Shown here: piece after piece, positions 1 to 10,014 of the stretch | How the letters are laid out: every line of letters begins with the position of its first letter | Numbering within the stretch: the first letter of the stretch is position 1 | Source of the DNA: Pyrocephalus nanus | Taxonomy: Eukaryota > Chordata > Aves > Passeriformes > Tyrannidae | Direction of reading: 5' to 3' | Length of the DNA stretch: 64,000 nt | Assembly (NCBI GenBank): GCA_038380795.1 | Contig: CM076270.1 | Location: forward strand, 13,807,001 to 13,871,000 | Translations under genes and position numbers: made by a program | The notes under the pieces: generated by a model | Told to the model about the DNA's origin: nothing | Databases searched by the model: none | Seen by the model: only the letters and a program-made list of their open reading frames with translations

Positions 1-42
1 TGAAGATACAAAACCCTCCAGCACATCTCCTCACTGTAAGAG

Positions 43-478
43 AGGCTGGAGCGTGTCCAGGGAAGGGAACGGAGCTGGGAAGGGGCTGGAGCAGCAGGAG
101 CAGCTGACAGAGCTGGGGGTGCTCAGGAGAAAAGGAGGCTCAGGGGGGACCTTCTGGCTCTGCAACTCCCTGACAGGAGGGGGGGGATCAGGCTCTGCTC
201 CCAGGGAACAAGGGACAGGAGGAGAGGGAACAGCCTCCAGCTGTGCCAGGGGAGGGGCAGGTTGGACATCAGGAAGAATTTCTTCCTGGAAGGGGTTGTC
301 CAGCCCTGGCACAGCTGCCCAGGGCAGGGATGGAGTCCCCATCCCTGGAGGGATTTAAAAGTCATGTGGATGTGGCACTTGGGGACATGAGTGAGTGGGG
401 GCCTTGCCAGTGCTGGGTTAAGAGTAGGACTTGATGGTCTTGGAGAGCTTTTCAAACCTAAAATATTCTGTGATTCTG
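43..478 (+). mobile_element. CR1 LINE, group B, 5'-truncated
   Basis: Sense-oriented 3' part of a CR1 retrotransposon. It opens in the GGCTGGAGCGTGTCCAGG segment, runs through GGCTCAGGGGGGACC and CTGACAGGAGGGG, and ends at 465-478 with ATTCTGTGATTCTG, the octamer-type end of CR1. Only the 3' untranslated region is present and no reverse transcriptase sequence is visible. The open frames here on both strands are CR1 artefacts. Confidence 0.93.
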
Positions 479-510
479 CAGCAGTTTCCTGAGAGGGAGA
501 ACTTTGCATT

Positions 511-568
511 AAAGGTTAGACTTGATGATCTTGGAGATCTTTTCCAACCTTAATGACTCTAATGATCC
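511..568 (+). mobile_element. CR1 3' tail fragment, group B
   Basis: A second, very short CR1 end in the same orientation, about 30 bp after the previous copy. It carries GGTTAGACTTGATGATCTTGG and TTTTCCAACC, then a degenerate octamer end. It may be an independent, heavily truncated insertion, or a duplicated end of the copy at 43-478. Confidence 0.75.
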
Positions 569-2497
569 CGTGGAAGTGTCCAGGTGCATGTGGTGCCTGG
601 TGACTCCAGCTCCTGTCTTGGCTTTCTTTCAGTGCCATCATCACCATGGCAGGTATTGACACAGTTGCCCAGTTTTTGTGGACTGTTCATCCAAAGATCC
701 TGAGTCGAACTCTTTTCTCGTGTCAGAGCTGATGGATTTCAGTCTGGATGCTGTGTGGGACGTGTGGATAATCCTGTAACCACCAACAGCTCGGGTGTGC
801 CTGAGTGCTGTGAAGTGAGGGTGGGGGACAGCAGAATTAGTCTGCTGAGAGCCCTGAGCATGAATACTTCATGCTTCCCCCTTCATACAGAGACCCTTTG
901 TTTATCCCCTTCTTTATTCATCATCATCGTTGTTATTTATTAATTAAGCACCTTTGCCAAGCCAACAGTGTGAGCTCATGTCTGGACTCGATTCATCTAT
1001 AATTAATTACTAACTGTTGTGTTATGTTGTTGTGAGCAAAGAAGTGATGAGTCCCAGCAAAAAGCTGATGGAAAATCACATATGACAAACACACTTCAAC
1101 TGCTCCTTGAGCAGGAGGAAGACCTGGAGCCAATTATGTTGGCCATGTTCCTTTAAGGGACACAAGTTTGCATTACACCTTAAGAAACGAGTGATCCCCT
1201 GTCACCCTGTCAGAAATCTTCCCTAACAGCTCCGAGTCCAAATCAAATAAAGCTTTTCCTTTTAATAGCAACTTCCTTCCCCTGCTCTGTTGCCCTCCCA
1301 GGGAGAGGCAAAGGGAAGAAGGTATCCCACATAAAACAAAAAGAAAGAAAAGCACGAAGAAGGGAACTGAATTCCCCTGGAATGTCACCCTGTGAGCTGG
1401 TGCTTATTGTTCTGATAGCGCAGCAATTGCACTCACAGATCCACACAGAGCAGAGGCAGAACGGTCCAGGGCATCAGAACTCCCTATTAAACAGCGCTGC
1501 TCCAAAGGGGGTGGGCACCACTTCTTAGGGACCATGTACATAAAAGCATTCCGAGCATCCAGGCTCTGGAGAGCACTGGAGAGGGGCGTAAATCAATCCT
1601 GTTCAAGCTGCACTGTTCCCTGAAGAGTCTCGGCATTTGGATACATGGCAGCAGAGACAGCAGGAGCTGCTCTGGGCAGGGGACAGAGAGGAGCAGCCTC
1701 CTGTTCCTGATAAGAGGATTTTATGCTCCCTGGCAGCGAGGTGCCCTTCTCTCCTACAGCACGGGGAGAAATTTCCATCAGTAACTTCAGATCAGGGAAG
1801 CGAAGGAGAAAAAACCCTCAATCCTCCCAGTTTATTGCTCTCCTGTGCCTTAAGCCCTGTTCCTGGTGTATACAGAGAGGTGCTTTCCCAGGTGCTTTCT
1901 CCCCAGCCATAATAATTTATATGCTAATCCTCCCCTTTTCCCATTTTTTTCAAGGTTTTTTCCATGTTTTTCCTTCCCAGTGCTAGTACAGACAGCATTG
2001 AGTCCAGTTTCTCGTTCTTTGCTTGAAAGAATTTAAAAATGTACAGAGCTGAGCCAAAGTCTGGGATCAAACACCAGGAGTAAACCTGGAATTTTAGCAG
2101 TTTTATCTATTTGCCTTTTCTTCTGATTAAAAGAGACTTTAAAAAAAAAAGTCAACATGAAAAAATCTCCATACCTGAGGCTAATTACATGTTGCAAATG
2201 AACACTAAATGAACATCCCAGTTCAGCTGTGTCTGTGCTGGCAGGGGCCAGGACCTCTGTGGGGTTCCAAGGAACCACAGGGATTTATTGGATCTTTCAG
2301 GTACCTCCATGTGGAGCTGTGGAATTGCAGGTTTTGTTCCACACTTGTGGGGTTGATGGGCAGAGCTGAAACTCAAACAAATGAGCTGTTGAGGAGTCAG
2401 GCCCATTCCCAGTTGCTCCCAGGCTTAGTTTGGTGCACAGGAGACCCTGTAATTCCCTGGTGTTGTGTTTGATGATTTCTTACAAGGGCAGAGTTGG
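569..2497. other. Single-copy interval, no gene recognised
   Basis: No repeat family or coding signature is visible. 930-1015 is AT-rich, with several TAATTA-type homeodomain core sites (TTATTAATTAAG and ATAATTAATTAC). A pyrimidine run ending in CAG near 632 precedes CACCATGGCAG|GTATTG, which superficially resembles a tiny exon, but nothing else supports an exon. 1914-1975 is T-rich. There is a 10-base A run near 2145. Confidence 0.5.
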
Positions 2498-3015
2498 AAT
2501 CATGGAATGGTTTGGGTGGAAGGGGCTTTAAAGACCATCCAGTGCCACCCCCTGCCATAGGCAGGGACACCTCCCACTAGCCCAGGTTGCTCTGAGCCCC
2601 GCCCAACGTGGCCTTGGACACTTCCAGGGATGGGGCAGCCACAGCTTCTCTGGACAACCTGTGCCAGGGCCTCCCCACCCTCACAGTCAGGAACTCCTTC
2701 CCAGTATCCCATCTAACCCTGCCCTCTGGCACTGGGAAGCCATTCCCCCTTGTCCTATTTAAAGTCCCTCCTTTTGCCCTCCCAACTCTGTAAATTCAGG
2801 TTAATTCCCAAGTGCTGGTTTTGCAATCCAGTTATTAGAAGGAAAAAAAAAAAAAAAGAAGACACTAAACACTGTAAGAGAATTCCTCAATTATCCTGGT
2901 TTCAGCCCATCTCCAGCTCTATTGGGGCCCCTTTAGGCACTGGAAGGGATTCTGAGGTGGCCCTAGAGCCTTCTCTTCTCCAGGCTGAACAGCCCCAGTT
3001 CTTTCAGCCTTGAGT
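2498..3015 (-). mobile_element. CR1 LINE, group A, with internal non-CR1 insert
   Basis: Antisense CR1. The 3' end is at the left (CATGGAATGGTTTGGG, 2501-2516) and group A landmarks continue to AAAGTCCCTC at 2761-2770. Sequence foreign to CR1 follows (2771-2910). CR1 then resumes at 2911 with CTCCAGCTCT and CCCCTTTAGGCACTGGAAGG and fades near 3015. Copies without the insert read directly from AAAGTCCCTC into TCCAGCTCTCC, so the interruption is clear. Confidence 0.9.
2771..2910 (-). other. ~140-bp insert inside CR1, shared with 5504-5628
   Basis: Sequence with no CR1 similarity interrupting the CR1 at 2498-3015. It contains TTTTGCAATCCAGTTATTAG, a 15-base A run, GACACTAAACACTGT and ATTATCCTGGTTTCAG. 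The reverse complement of 5504-5628 carries the same elements in the same order and joins CR1 at the same position. The insert was therefore probably carried by a source CR1, or the two loci are related by duplication. Its own origin is not recognised. Confidence 0.75.
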
Positions 3016-3373
3016 ATGAGAAAGGAAAAGCAGTTGCCCAACTGGTCTTGATCCCTTCCCAAAAGGCCCCATTCCTGCCCGGCTTTGGGGCAGGGAGCAG
3101 TTGCTCCCCCACGTTGGAGCAGCAGCAGAACGGCAGCGCTGAGGTTTTCAGATTTGCATGGAGCCCCCAGCAGGGCCCTGGAGCTGTGAACGTCTTCGGC
3201 TTTCAGCTCCAGCAAGGTCATTCACACTGCTAAGCATAATCCCCACACATTAGCGGGAGTGCTGTCCAATTCATTCTCACTCCATTAAGCAACACGCCAG
3301 GCAGGTTTTTCTCCTCTCCACGAGTTCTTTCGCCCCCAGTCTCTCAGGGGCCCAGGTGAGCAGAACAGATCCT

Positions 3374-3555
3374 GATCTGCAGGGCCGGCAGCTGCTTCCT
3401 GAGGGGGCTGTAAAACCTGAGGCTTCCAGAGGGACACGTTCTGATGGGACTGGGAATCCCAGCATGGCAACTGGGCTGTCAACTGGACAGGCTTTTCCCT
3501 GAAGTGCATGGAACAATGACATCCTGTGGCCTCTGTACCCTGGGCTGGCTCAGAG
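3374..3555 (+). repeat. Left direct repeat A flanking a CR1
   Basis: About 180 bp running from GATCTGCAGGG through GGGGGCTGTAAAACCTGAGG and GGGACTGGGAATCCCAG to GGCTGGCTCAG. The segment at 4005-4169 is the same sequence in the same orientation, at roughly 85% identity by eye, with a 13-base gap in the second copy. The CR1 at 3556-4004 lies exactly between the two copies. Confidence 0.8.
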
Positions 3556-4004
3556 ATCTTCCAAAGGAGGGAATGCAGATGGAGAAGGGCCTTAATTAGA
3601 AGCCATGTGAGGACACTGAGGGCACTTGGTGTGTTCAGCTGGACAAGAGGAGACTGAGGGGAGACCTCACTGCAGTTCCAGCTGCCTGGGCAGGGGCAGA
3701 GGAGGGGCAGGACTGAGCTCTGCTCTTGGGGGACCAGGGACAGCACCCAGGGAATGGTTGGAGCTGTGTCAGGGCAGGGTCAGATTGGATCTCAGGAAAA
3801 GGTTCTTCCCCCAGAGGATGGTTGGCACTGAACAGGCTCCCCAGGGCAGTGGGCACAGCCCCAAGGCTGCCAGAGCTCCAGGAGGCTTTGGATGATCCTC
3901 TGGGGCACAGGATGTGACTCTTGAGGATGTTCCTGTGCAGGGCTGAGGGTTGGACTGGATGGTCCTTGTGGGTCCCTCCCAGCTCAGCACAGACTGTGAG
4001 TCCA
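3556..4004 (+). mobile_element. CR1 LINE, group C, between direct repeats
   Basis: Sense CR1 starting near ATCTTCCAAAGGAGGGA. It shows GGCACTTGGTGTGTTCAGCT, GGGCAGTGGGCACAGCCCC, the GAGGCTTTGGATGATCC landmark and CAGGGCTGAGGGTTGGACTG. The end is degenerate (ACTGTGAGTCCATG). It is the longest group C copy apart from 11451-11905, which it parallels over nearly its full length. Confidence 0.9.
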
Positions 4005-4169
4005 TGTTCTGCAGTGCTTGAAGCTGTTCCCAAGGGGGCTGTAAAACCTGAGGCTTCCAGAGGGACGCAATCTGGTGGGACTGGGAATCCCAGTACAAAA
4101 CTGGGTTTGTGAACTGGACATGCTTTTCCTTTAAGTGCAGTGGACAGTGACATCCTGTGCTGGCTCAAG
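4005..4169 (+). repeat. Right direct repeat A' flanking a CR1
   Basis: Second copy of the repeat at 3374-3555: GTTCTGCAG, GGGGGCTGTAAAACCTGAGG, GGGACTGGGAATCCCAGT and CTGGCTCAA. It directly follows the 3' end of the CR1. A target-site duplication this long would be unusual. A tandem duplication that was later hit by, or that included, the CR1 is an alternative. Confidence 0.8.
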
Positions 4170-4899
4170 GATTTTTATCTCCACTTCAGAAAAGTCATCT
4201 TTCCAAATTCCATCATTGTCAACATTTCATCTTTCCAGAGGGAAGTGGCAGCTGACTTTTCTTTTGCTTCCACCTGGGATTTCCACCAAACTTTCTCCAG
4301 CCCCATTTAAGATTTGCTTCCCTGCAGCAGTGCAGGGCTGGAGTTTTGACAGCAACATTTCCCCCAAGCTGGAAAGAGTCTCTTGGGGTTTATCTCCTGC
4401 CCTGATTCTGTGAGGAAGCTGCAGCAGAATTACTCTACCTTGCCCTGCTTGGAGTCAGTTCTGCATGAGCTGGGCCAACCTGGAGGGTTTCAGAAGGAAA
4501 CAGGCCCTGTCAGTCAGACTGGAGGAGGTGTCAGCAGTAGAGGAGCAAGCTGGTCTCCTGTGAGAGAGATAAGGCCCTTCTCCTGTGTGCAGTCCATGAG
4601 CTACCTGTCCATTCAGGAGTGTTCCCAGCTGGGAACACAGCCCAGTGTGCCAGGAGACAAACTCCCTGTTTGCCAGAGCTTCCTCCAGCAGCTGTCCCCA
4701 GTTCAGACCTTTTCCTAGAGGTGCTCCATATTTTCCTCATAGCTTTTAGCCCAGCAATCAGATGAGTAGATTGGGATTGAGGAAAGTTCTGCTTTTGTTC
4801 TGGTTCCTCCTCCCACAGAGTTTGTGACTCTGAATAACTCGCTGAGACTCGTCAGAGTGTGTCTCTTCCCTCTTTCCCTGTTTGTCACACCTGATCAGA
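4170..4899. other. Single-copy interval
   Basis: No repeat or gene seen. The plus-strand frame at 4383-4718 (111 codons) is unremarkable and has no recognisable motif. Confidence 0.45.
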
Positions 4900-5112
4900 T
4901 CCCAAATCACAGAAGAACGTGTTGGAAGGGACCTCAAGGATCATCTGGTCCAACCTCCCTCAGCAAAAGCAGAGTGACCCAGCAGCTTGTCCAGCCAAAC
5001 CCTCCAAGTGTCCAGTGTTGAGGAATCCACCACTTCCCCAGGGATGTTATTCCAATGGCTGATTGTTCTGCTTGTGAAAAATTTATTCTTGTGTCCAAGT
5101 GATTTCTGGATG
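4900..5112 (-). mobile_element. Older CR1 fragment, group D
   Basis: Antisense and diverged: AATCACAGAAGAACGTG, TTGGAAGGGACCTCAAGGAT and TGGTCCAACCTCCCTCAG, then a region equivalent to GAATCCACCACTTCCC and TTCTTGTGTCCAAG. It differs from groups A-C and is more decayed, so it is probably an older CR1 subfamily. Confidence 0.75.
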
Positions 5113-5503
5113 AGGTTTCCTCTGACCCTGCTGCGGTTCTGAGCTGCCAAAGAGATATGGGATAAGGGAAGAGGGTTTGGAAAAGTCTTGAAGCTGGAAT
5201 TGCCATCTTGCCTTGGTGTGCTGGGCCCCATGTGGTGCTGCCCTGTCCCAGGGGGAGCTGGCCCAGCCCAGACATCCCCCATGAGGTGCCACTGCCTTGG
5301 TTCAACTCCCAGGTTTCACCCAAGTCTTGGTAGAAAAATGTGAGTCCATGGAAATCAATGGAGAAGAGCTGAAAACAATTGATTGGAATCAAAACACACT
5401 GCAATCAAATTTGAAGGGATTGAACTAATGGATCATAAGGTGCCTTGTGAATGGGGCTGATTGAATTGAGCTGAAAGGTCTTGCATCTTCATTACAGCCA
5501 AGT

Positions 5504-5628
5504 GAAACCAGGATAAATGAAAAATTCTCTAACAATGTTTAGTGCCTTTTTTTTTTCTCTCTCTACTGATAACTGGATTGCAAAACCGTGGGAATAAACC
5601 TGGATTTAGAGTGCTGGGAAGGCAAAAG
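5504..5628 (+). other. Homologue of the CR1 insert at 2771-2910
   Basis: Reads GAAACCAGGATAAATG, AGTGCC with a T run, AACTGGATTGCAAAACC and GGGAAGGCAAAAG, then joins CR1 at 5629. In reverse complement it matches 2771-2910 in order. Similarity stops at about 5504 without CR1 resuming beyond it. That fits 5' truncation of a chimeric CR1 transcript inside the insert. Confidence 0.7.
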
Positions 5629-5893
5629 GAGGGACTTTGGATAGGACAAGGGGGAATGGGTTCCCACTGCCAGAGGGCAGGGTTAGGTAGGGTATTGGGA
5701 AGGAATTCCTGCATATGAGGGTGGGGAGGCCCTGGCACAGGCTGCCCAGAGAATCTGTGGCTGCCCCATCCCTGGAAGTGTCCAAGGCCAGGCTGGACGG
5801 GGCTTGGAGCAACCTGGGCTAGTGGAAGGTGTTCAGGTTGGAACAGGATGATCTTTGTGGTCCCGTCCAACTCAAACCATTCCATGATTCTCT
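5629..5893 (+). mobile_element. CR1 LINE, group A
   Basis: Sense CR1 from GAGGGACTTTGG to CCATGATTCTCTG. After GGGCTAGTGGAAGGTG it departs from other group A copies with GTTCAGGTTGGAACAGGATG and GTCCCGTCCAACTC. These private changes recur only in the antisense copy at 19604-19787, so the two share a recent ancestor. Confidence 0.92.
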
Positions 5894-6324
5894 GAATTTG
5901 CTGATCACAAGTTGCTCCCTGTATGTGGACAGGCCAGTGGCTGGATTTTTGAGTTATCTTTGTTGCTGACTCCTTGATTTTGCCTCACTCAGCACTCCCA
6001 GAGGGAGTTTTCTTTTTCTCCTGCCTTGTTACACAGACTTTGAGGAGCAGGGATGTGTTTCCCACAGAGGCTCTGCATTCAGACAAGGTGTACTTACTGC
6101 ATTTTTTGTCAACAGTCATTTGGAATATCTCCTCTTATTCCTCCAAATCCTTCAAATTCTTCAGAATTCCCATTATCCTAAAGTAACTCTCTTCATATCA
6201 CAGACACAGACAGCATGAATGATTCAATACTTTCTATAAACCCTCATTTTTTGGTCAGACTGAAGCTCCCCTGCTACAAGGTATGATTTATTACTGTGGT
6301 GATTAAGGGACATTGTTGATATTT
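5716..6324 (+). repeat. Left arm of 13-kb-spaced inverted duplication
   Basis: Most of a group A CR1 plus about 430 bp of non-CR1 flank. The same block occurs in reverse complement at 19174-19784. The flank includes GGACAGGCCAGTGGCTGG, CACTCAGCACTCCCAGAGGG and GGTGATTAAGGGACATTG. By eye about 15 differences fall in the roughly 435 non-CR1 bases, or about 96-97% identity. The 70-codon frame at 5974-6186 recurs almost unchanged in the other copy, but only because the DNA is duplicated; nothing suggests that it is a gene. Confidence 0.92.
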
Positions 6325-6766
6325 CTGAAAATTTCCTTTCTGAGCTGAAGGTTTGCCTGGAGTCAAAAGGCGGGAGAAATATCTGAATAAGTGGGTGTGT
6401 AATGGAGCGTTTGCAGTTTCCTATTAGGAAGACTCGTATTTGTTTCATGCTCCCATGGATGAGTGGAGGGAATCAGGAACCAGGCTGTCAAACTGCACTT
6501 GTTCTGGGGGAGCCCTGATGTGGAAACAGGGAAGATATGTTCTCATGAGCTCAGCACCTTGGTCTGTGTTGTGACAGTCCCAAACTGAGAGTCCTGACAG
6601 TCCCTGAGCTTCTTGTTGTCTTCTGGTTGGACTCACTAGCAGCAGGACACACTGCTGGGATTTAAATCTCCTACCCCCTGCAGGGTGAGGGAGGATCTGG
6701 ATATGGTGCCTTCCTGGAGTGGCCAGGGCTTTCAACCACTTGGTGGTCTTAAGCTGTGCCGAGGAG
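6325..6766. other. Single-copy interval
   Basis: Begins where the inverted duplication stops (TTTCTGAAAATTTCC). No repeat or gene signature was found. Confidence 0.45.
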
Positions 6767-6895
6767 TTTTGGGTTGGATATGAGGACGAAATTCTTTACA
6801 CAGGGAGTGCTCAGCCATTGAAATGGGCTGCCCAGGCAGGGGGTGGAGTCATTGTCCCTGGAGGTGTTTAGGGTGAGACCGGATGTGGCATCAGT
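6767..6895 (+). mobile_element. CR1 fragment, group B-like, both ends missing
   Basis: Sense fragment: GGTTGGATATGAGGACG, GGGCTGCCCAGGCAGGG and GTCCCTGGAGGTGTTTAGG. It stops before the CR1 3' end. It is followed immediately by another CR1 piece (6902-7080) that comes from an earlier part of the element, so the two pieces are out of order relative to an intact CR1. Confidence 0.8.
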
Positions 6896-6901
6896 GCCAA
6901 G

Positions 6902-7080
6902 GGCTGGGGGCAGTTTGGGCCCCTCACAACAAGAAGGACATTGAGGGGCTGGAGCGTGTGCAGGGAAGGGAATTGAGCTGGGGAAGGGGCTGGAGCAGCA
7001 GGAGCAGCGGAGGGAGCTGGGGACGCTCAGCCTGGAGAAAAGGAGGCTCAGGGGGGACCTTCTGGCTCTGGGAATGGGTT
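6902..7080 (+). mobile_element. CR1 fragment, group B, internal part
   Basis: Sense: GGGGGCAGTTTGGGCCCCTC, GACATTGAGGGGCTGGAGCG and GGAGAAAAGGAGGCTCAGGG to CTTCTGGCTCTG, where it ends without its 3' half. Together with 6767-6895 this indicates two insertions or a rearranged copy. Confidence 0.85.
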
Positions 7081-7439
7081 AAAAGAGGTAGTTGGCCAAG
7101 GCCCCTTGGAACCCAGCACCACAGCTCTGAGATCTGCTGCTGACACTCCTGGTTTGGCTGAGTCAAGATCAGAGGAGTTATTGAAATAAGGGAGGGGTTT
7201 CCAATGAGGGCAGAGCAGAATGAGGTGAGGTGGTGTTTTTGGAAGGCCTTTGGCTAAGGGTGCAAAGTATTGGGTCACCAAAGAATAATGATGTTGAAGA
7301 ACAATCACTCCCCGCAGTCATCAGAAATTGCTCTGGGATCTTTCAGGGACCACCACCTTTGGGTGTCACCAGCTGTATCTGCTCTCAGGAATCCAACTGC
7401 TCCATTCCGTGCTTCAGTTTCTCCTTGGCTGGAGTTACA

Positions 7440-7650
7440 TGGAATTCCTCCCTGGGACAGTGGGGAGGACCTGGCACAGGTTGCCCAGAGAAGCTGTGGC
7501 TGCCCCTGGATCCCTGGAAGTGTCCAAGGCCAGGTTGGATGGGGCTTGGAGCAACTTGGGCTAGTGGAAGTATCCCTGCCCATGGCAGGGTATGGAACAA
7601 ATCATTTTTAAGATTGCTTCCACCCCAAACTATCCTGTGAAACCTGATCC
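7440..7650 (+). mobile_element. CR1 LINE, group A, 5'-truncated
   Basis: Sense, from GGAATTCCTCCCTGGGAC through CCCCTGGATCCCTGGAAGTG and GGGCTTGGAGCAACTTGG. The end is degenerate (CCCCAAACTATCCTGTG). Confidence 0.9.
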
Positions 7651-8391
7651 CTTAACATTTTGGTTTCCACGTTAACTGAGAAGTTGGGTTTAAATTAAAA
7701 AGCTCCTCCTGAATACAATCAAAGCTCTTCATTGCAGACCAAAGTGATTTTCTCTTCTTCAGAGCAACCCTGGGCAGGGGGAAGTGGCCAAGAGGTGCAG
7801 GTGTACCTGAAAAAACTGAAAAAGAATTTTAATGTCTGTGCAATCTGGTGGCTGTTGAGGACACCAGAACATGACATTTTGATGTTATCCAAATATTCTT
7901 CCACAAATCCCAAGGACAATCTGGGCCCCACAGCCTCCCATTAATCTCCAGGCAGGAACTATTCCCAGTTTCTGTCTTTCTTCACAGTTCCCTTCTCCCA
8001 GCTCTGCCTCAGGATGAGCCTTTACGAACTCCTTTGGACTTCAGTCAAGGCTTTGCTGTTGCTGTTGCACTTTGCAGCAAACCCAAATTTTACTTTCAAG
8101 GTGGGACTTGGAGCCTTTAAGTTATTGTGATACCTTTGAAAATTGTACCTGTCAACAGAGGGTGACAAATACTTGCAAAGGAACGTGCAAGGCGAGAAAA
8201 GAGAAAGTAAAAAGAGACGTTTCTGTTGCCTGGCACTGATAAACATCCATCCTTGGGGTCTGGAACGTTAGTTGAGGATGTCTGAGGTCACAGAATCCAG
8301 CTCAACCTGTTCCTTATTGAAAAGAAAAGGAAAAATCCCGGGGGAAAATGGCCATTGTCAGAGCCAGGGAGGATTTGCAGGGAAGAGGAGC

Positions 8392-8435
8392 AAAAGTGTA
8401 TTTGCATAACAATTCAAATCAGCAAATACACTTTT
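8392..8435. repeat. Perfect 14-bp inverted repeat with 16-nt loop
   Basis: The left arm AAAAGTGTATTTGC (8392-8405) is the exact reverse complement of GCAAATACACTTTT (8422-8435). The octamer site overlaps the left arm and loop. Roughly, fewer than 0.01 such perfect arms would be expected by chance in 64 kb. Confidence 0.85.
8400..8414 (-). promoter_or_regulatory. SOX-POU (SOX2-OCT type) composite site
   Basis: Minus strand AATTGTTATGCAAAT matches the composite SOX plus POU octamer consensus CATTGTTATGCAAAT at 14 of 15 positions. The octamer half (ATGCAAAT) is exact and the two half-sites are correctly spaced. POU and SOX factors bind such sites cooperatively in pluripotent and neural cells. 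Whether it is used here is unknown. Confidence 0.55.
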
Positions 8436-8507
8436 CTCCCGTGTCAGGTGGGACACGTTTAGGAGGCGCTGACAACTCTGGGAGGTGATAGATCTGGAGT
8501 AAGAATC

Positions 8508-9085
8508 CCCGAATTCCACAATGGTTTGGAAAGGACCTTAAAGCTCATCCAGTGCCACCCCCTGCCATGGACAGGGACACCTTCCACTAGCCCAGATTGC
8601 TCCAAGCCCCATCCAGCCTGGCCTTGGACACTTCCAGGGATCCAGGGGCAACCGCAGTTTCTCTGGGCAACCTGTGCCAGGGCCTCCCCACCCCACCAGG
8701 GAATAATTCCTTCTCTAATATCCCATCCAACCCTGCCCTCTGACAGTGAAAGCCATTCCCCCTTGTCCTGTCACTCCCTGTCCTTGTCCAAAATCCCTCT
8801 TCAGCTCTCCTAGACCCCCTTCAGGCACAGGAAGGCAGCCCTAAGGTCACCCCAAAGCTTCTCCTCTCCAGGCTGATCATCCCAGCTCTCCAGCCTTTCC
8901 TCCCAGCAGAGCTGCTCCATCCCTCTGATCCTCTTGGGGCCTCCTCTGGACTCTCTCCAGCAGCTCCATGTCCTTGCTGTGCTGTTCCCCAGGGCTGGAG
9001 GCAGCTCTGCAGAGGGGTCTCCCCTGAGGGGGCAGAGGGGCATAACCCCCTCCTGCCCTGCTGCCCACGCTGGGGGATCAGCGCA
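8508..9085 (-). mobile_element. CR1 LINE, group A, one of the longest copies
   Basis: Antisense. The 3' end is at the left (CACAATGGTTTGGAAAGG). It extends past the usual truncation zone into CCTCTTGGGGCCTCCTCTGG, AGCAGCTCCATGTCCTTGC and CCCACGCTGGGGGATCAGCG at the right. The same far-5' segment occurs at the start of the sense copy at 17755-18330, so both were truncated at nearly the same place. Confidence 0.93.
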
Positions 9086-9548
9086 GGATACATTTGCTTG
9101 TTTGAGGATAATTTAATTGATAAAATATAAAGAAGTAATTTGTACATGAATTGCCAATTGTTTTTTAGACACCTGTAAAACTTGTGAAATAAGTCATAAA
9201 ATGTATTGGAATCAGCAGGAATTTGTTAGACACTAAGGGCAGCATTTATTTTGTTAAACTCAGCTCATCTCCCTAGAAATTAGACATCTGTCTTAATCAG
9301 TGCTGGGAGACCTGCACTTCCAGATGCATCCAGTCCCATGCTGGGTTAGATGAGACAGAGCCAGCCTTGCAGCCAAATTCCTGATTCAGGGAGGTGTTTA
9401 AGGGCACATCACATGGATTGTTGCTCATGGACACATCTTTGACTGTCTCTGGGAGCTCTGTCTCTGTTCGTGCCACTGAGTGGGATCCACAAACACAGAT
9501 TGTTGGTGGGTTCATGCATTGTATTGTCTCTGTGTCTGTGTGTCAGGG
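9086..9548. other. Single-copy AT-rich interval
   Basis: AT-rich from 9100 to 9290. TG-rich simple sequence near 9525-9545 (TGTCTCTGTGTCTGTGTGTC) abuts the next CR1. Nothing coding was recognised. Confidence 0.45.
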
Positions 9549-9866
9549 GCTGAAGGAGCTCCAGGAGAGCTGGAGAGGGATTTTGGACAAAGACATGGAG
9601 TGTCAGGACAAGGGGAATGGCTTCCCACTGCCGGAGGGCAGGGTTGGAGGGGATATTGGGAAGGAATTCTTCCCTGGGAGGGTGGGAAGGCCTTGGCACA
9701 GGTTGCCCAGAGAATCTGTGGCTGCCCCTGGATCCCTGGAAGTGTCCAAGGCCAGTTTGGATGGGGCTTGGAGCAACCTGGGCTAGTGGAAGGTGTCCCT
9801 GCCCATGGCAGGGAGTGGGATTGGATGAGCTTTAAGGTCCCTTCCAACCCAACCCATTCCCTCTCA
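9549..9866 (+). mobile_element. CR1 LINE, group A
   Basis: Sense: GCTGAAGGAGCTCCAGGAG, GTCAGGACAAGGGGAATGGC, CCCATGGCAGGGAGTGGG and CCCTTCCAACCCAACCC. The terminal octamers are lost (CATTCCCTCTCAG). Confidence 0.92.
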
Positions 9867-10014
9867 GTAAGACTATGGAGGGAAAACCAGACACACCCAA
9901 ACCAGATTTAACACAGCAGGAACCTGCTATTTGGAAAGGGTCAGTAGCACAGTTTGGGGTTTAAGGGGTCTTCTCAGACCAGAGGGTTCACAGCTGAGCT
10001 GCAGTTTCTCTCAT

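Larger units (their letters stand above)
7651..8507. other. Repeat-free interval, candidate regulatory DNA
   Basis: No repeat family is visible. 8030-8200 is AT-rich with CTTTGAA-type TCF/LEF-like and homeodomain-like words. 8392-8435 holds the hairpin and SOX-POU site described separately. The run of such words in single-copy DNA suggests a conserved non-coding element, but that is inference only. Confidence 0.35.

Noticed and set aside
619..660. Mini-exon look-alike with acceptor-like CAG, Kozak-like ATG and donor-like GT
   Set aside because: About 20 bases long with no frame or neighbouring exon. Such short matches are common by chance.
5974..6186. 70-codon frame almost identical to one at 19312-19524
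   Set aside because: Apparent protein conservation is explained by the DNA duplication. The few differences do not favour silent positions clearly enough to suggest coding.
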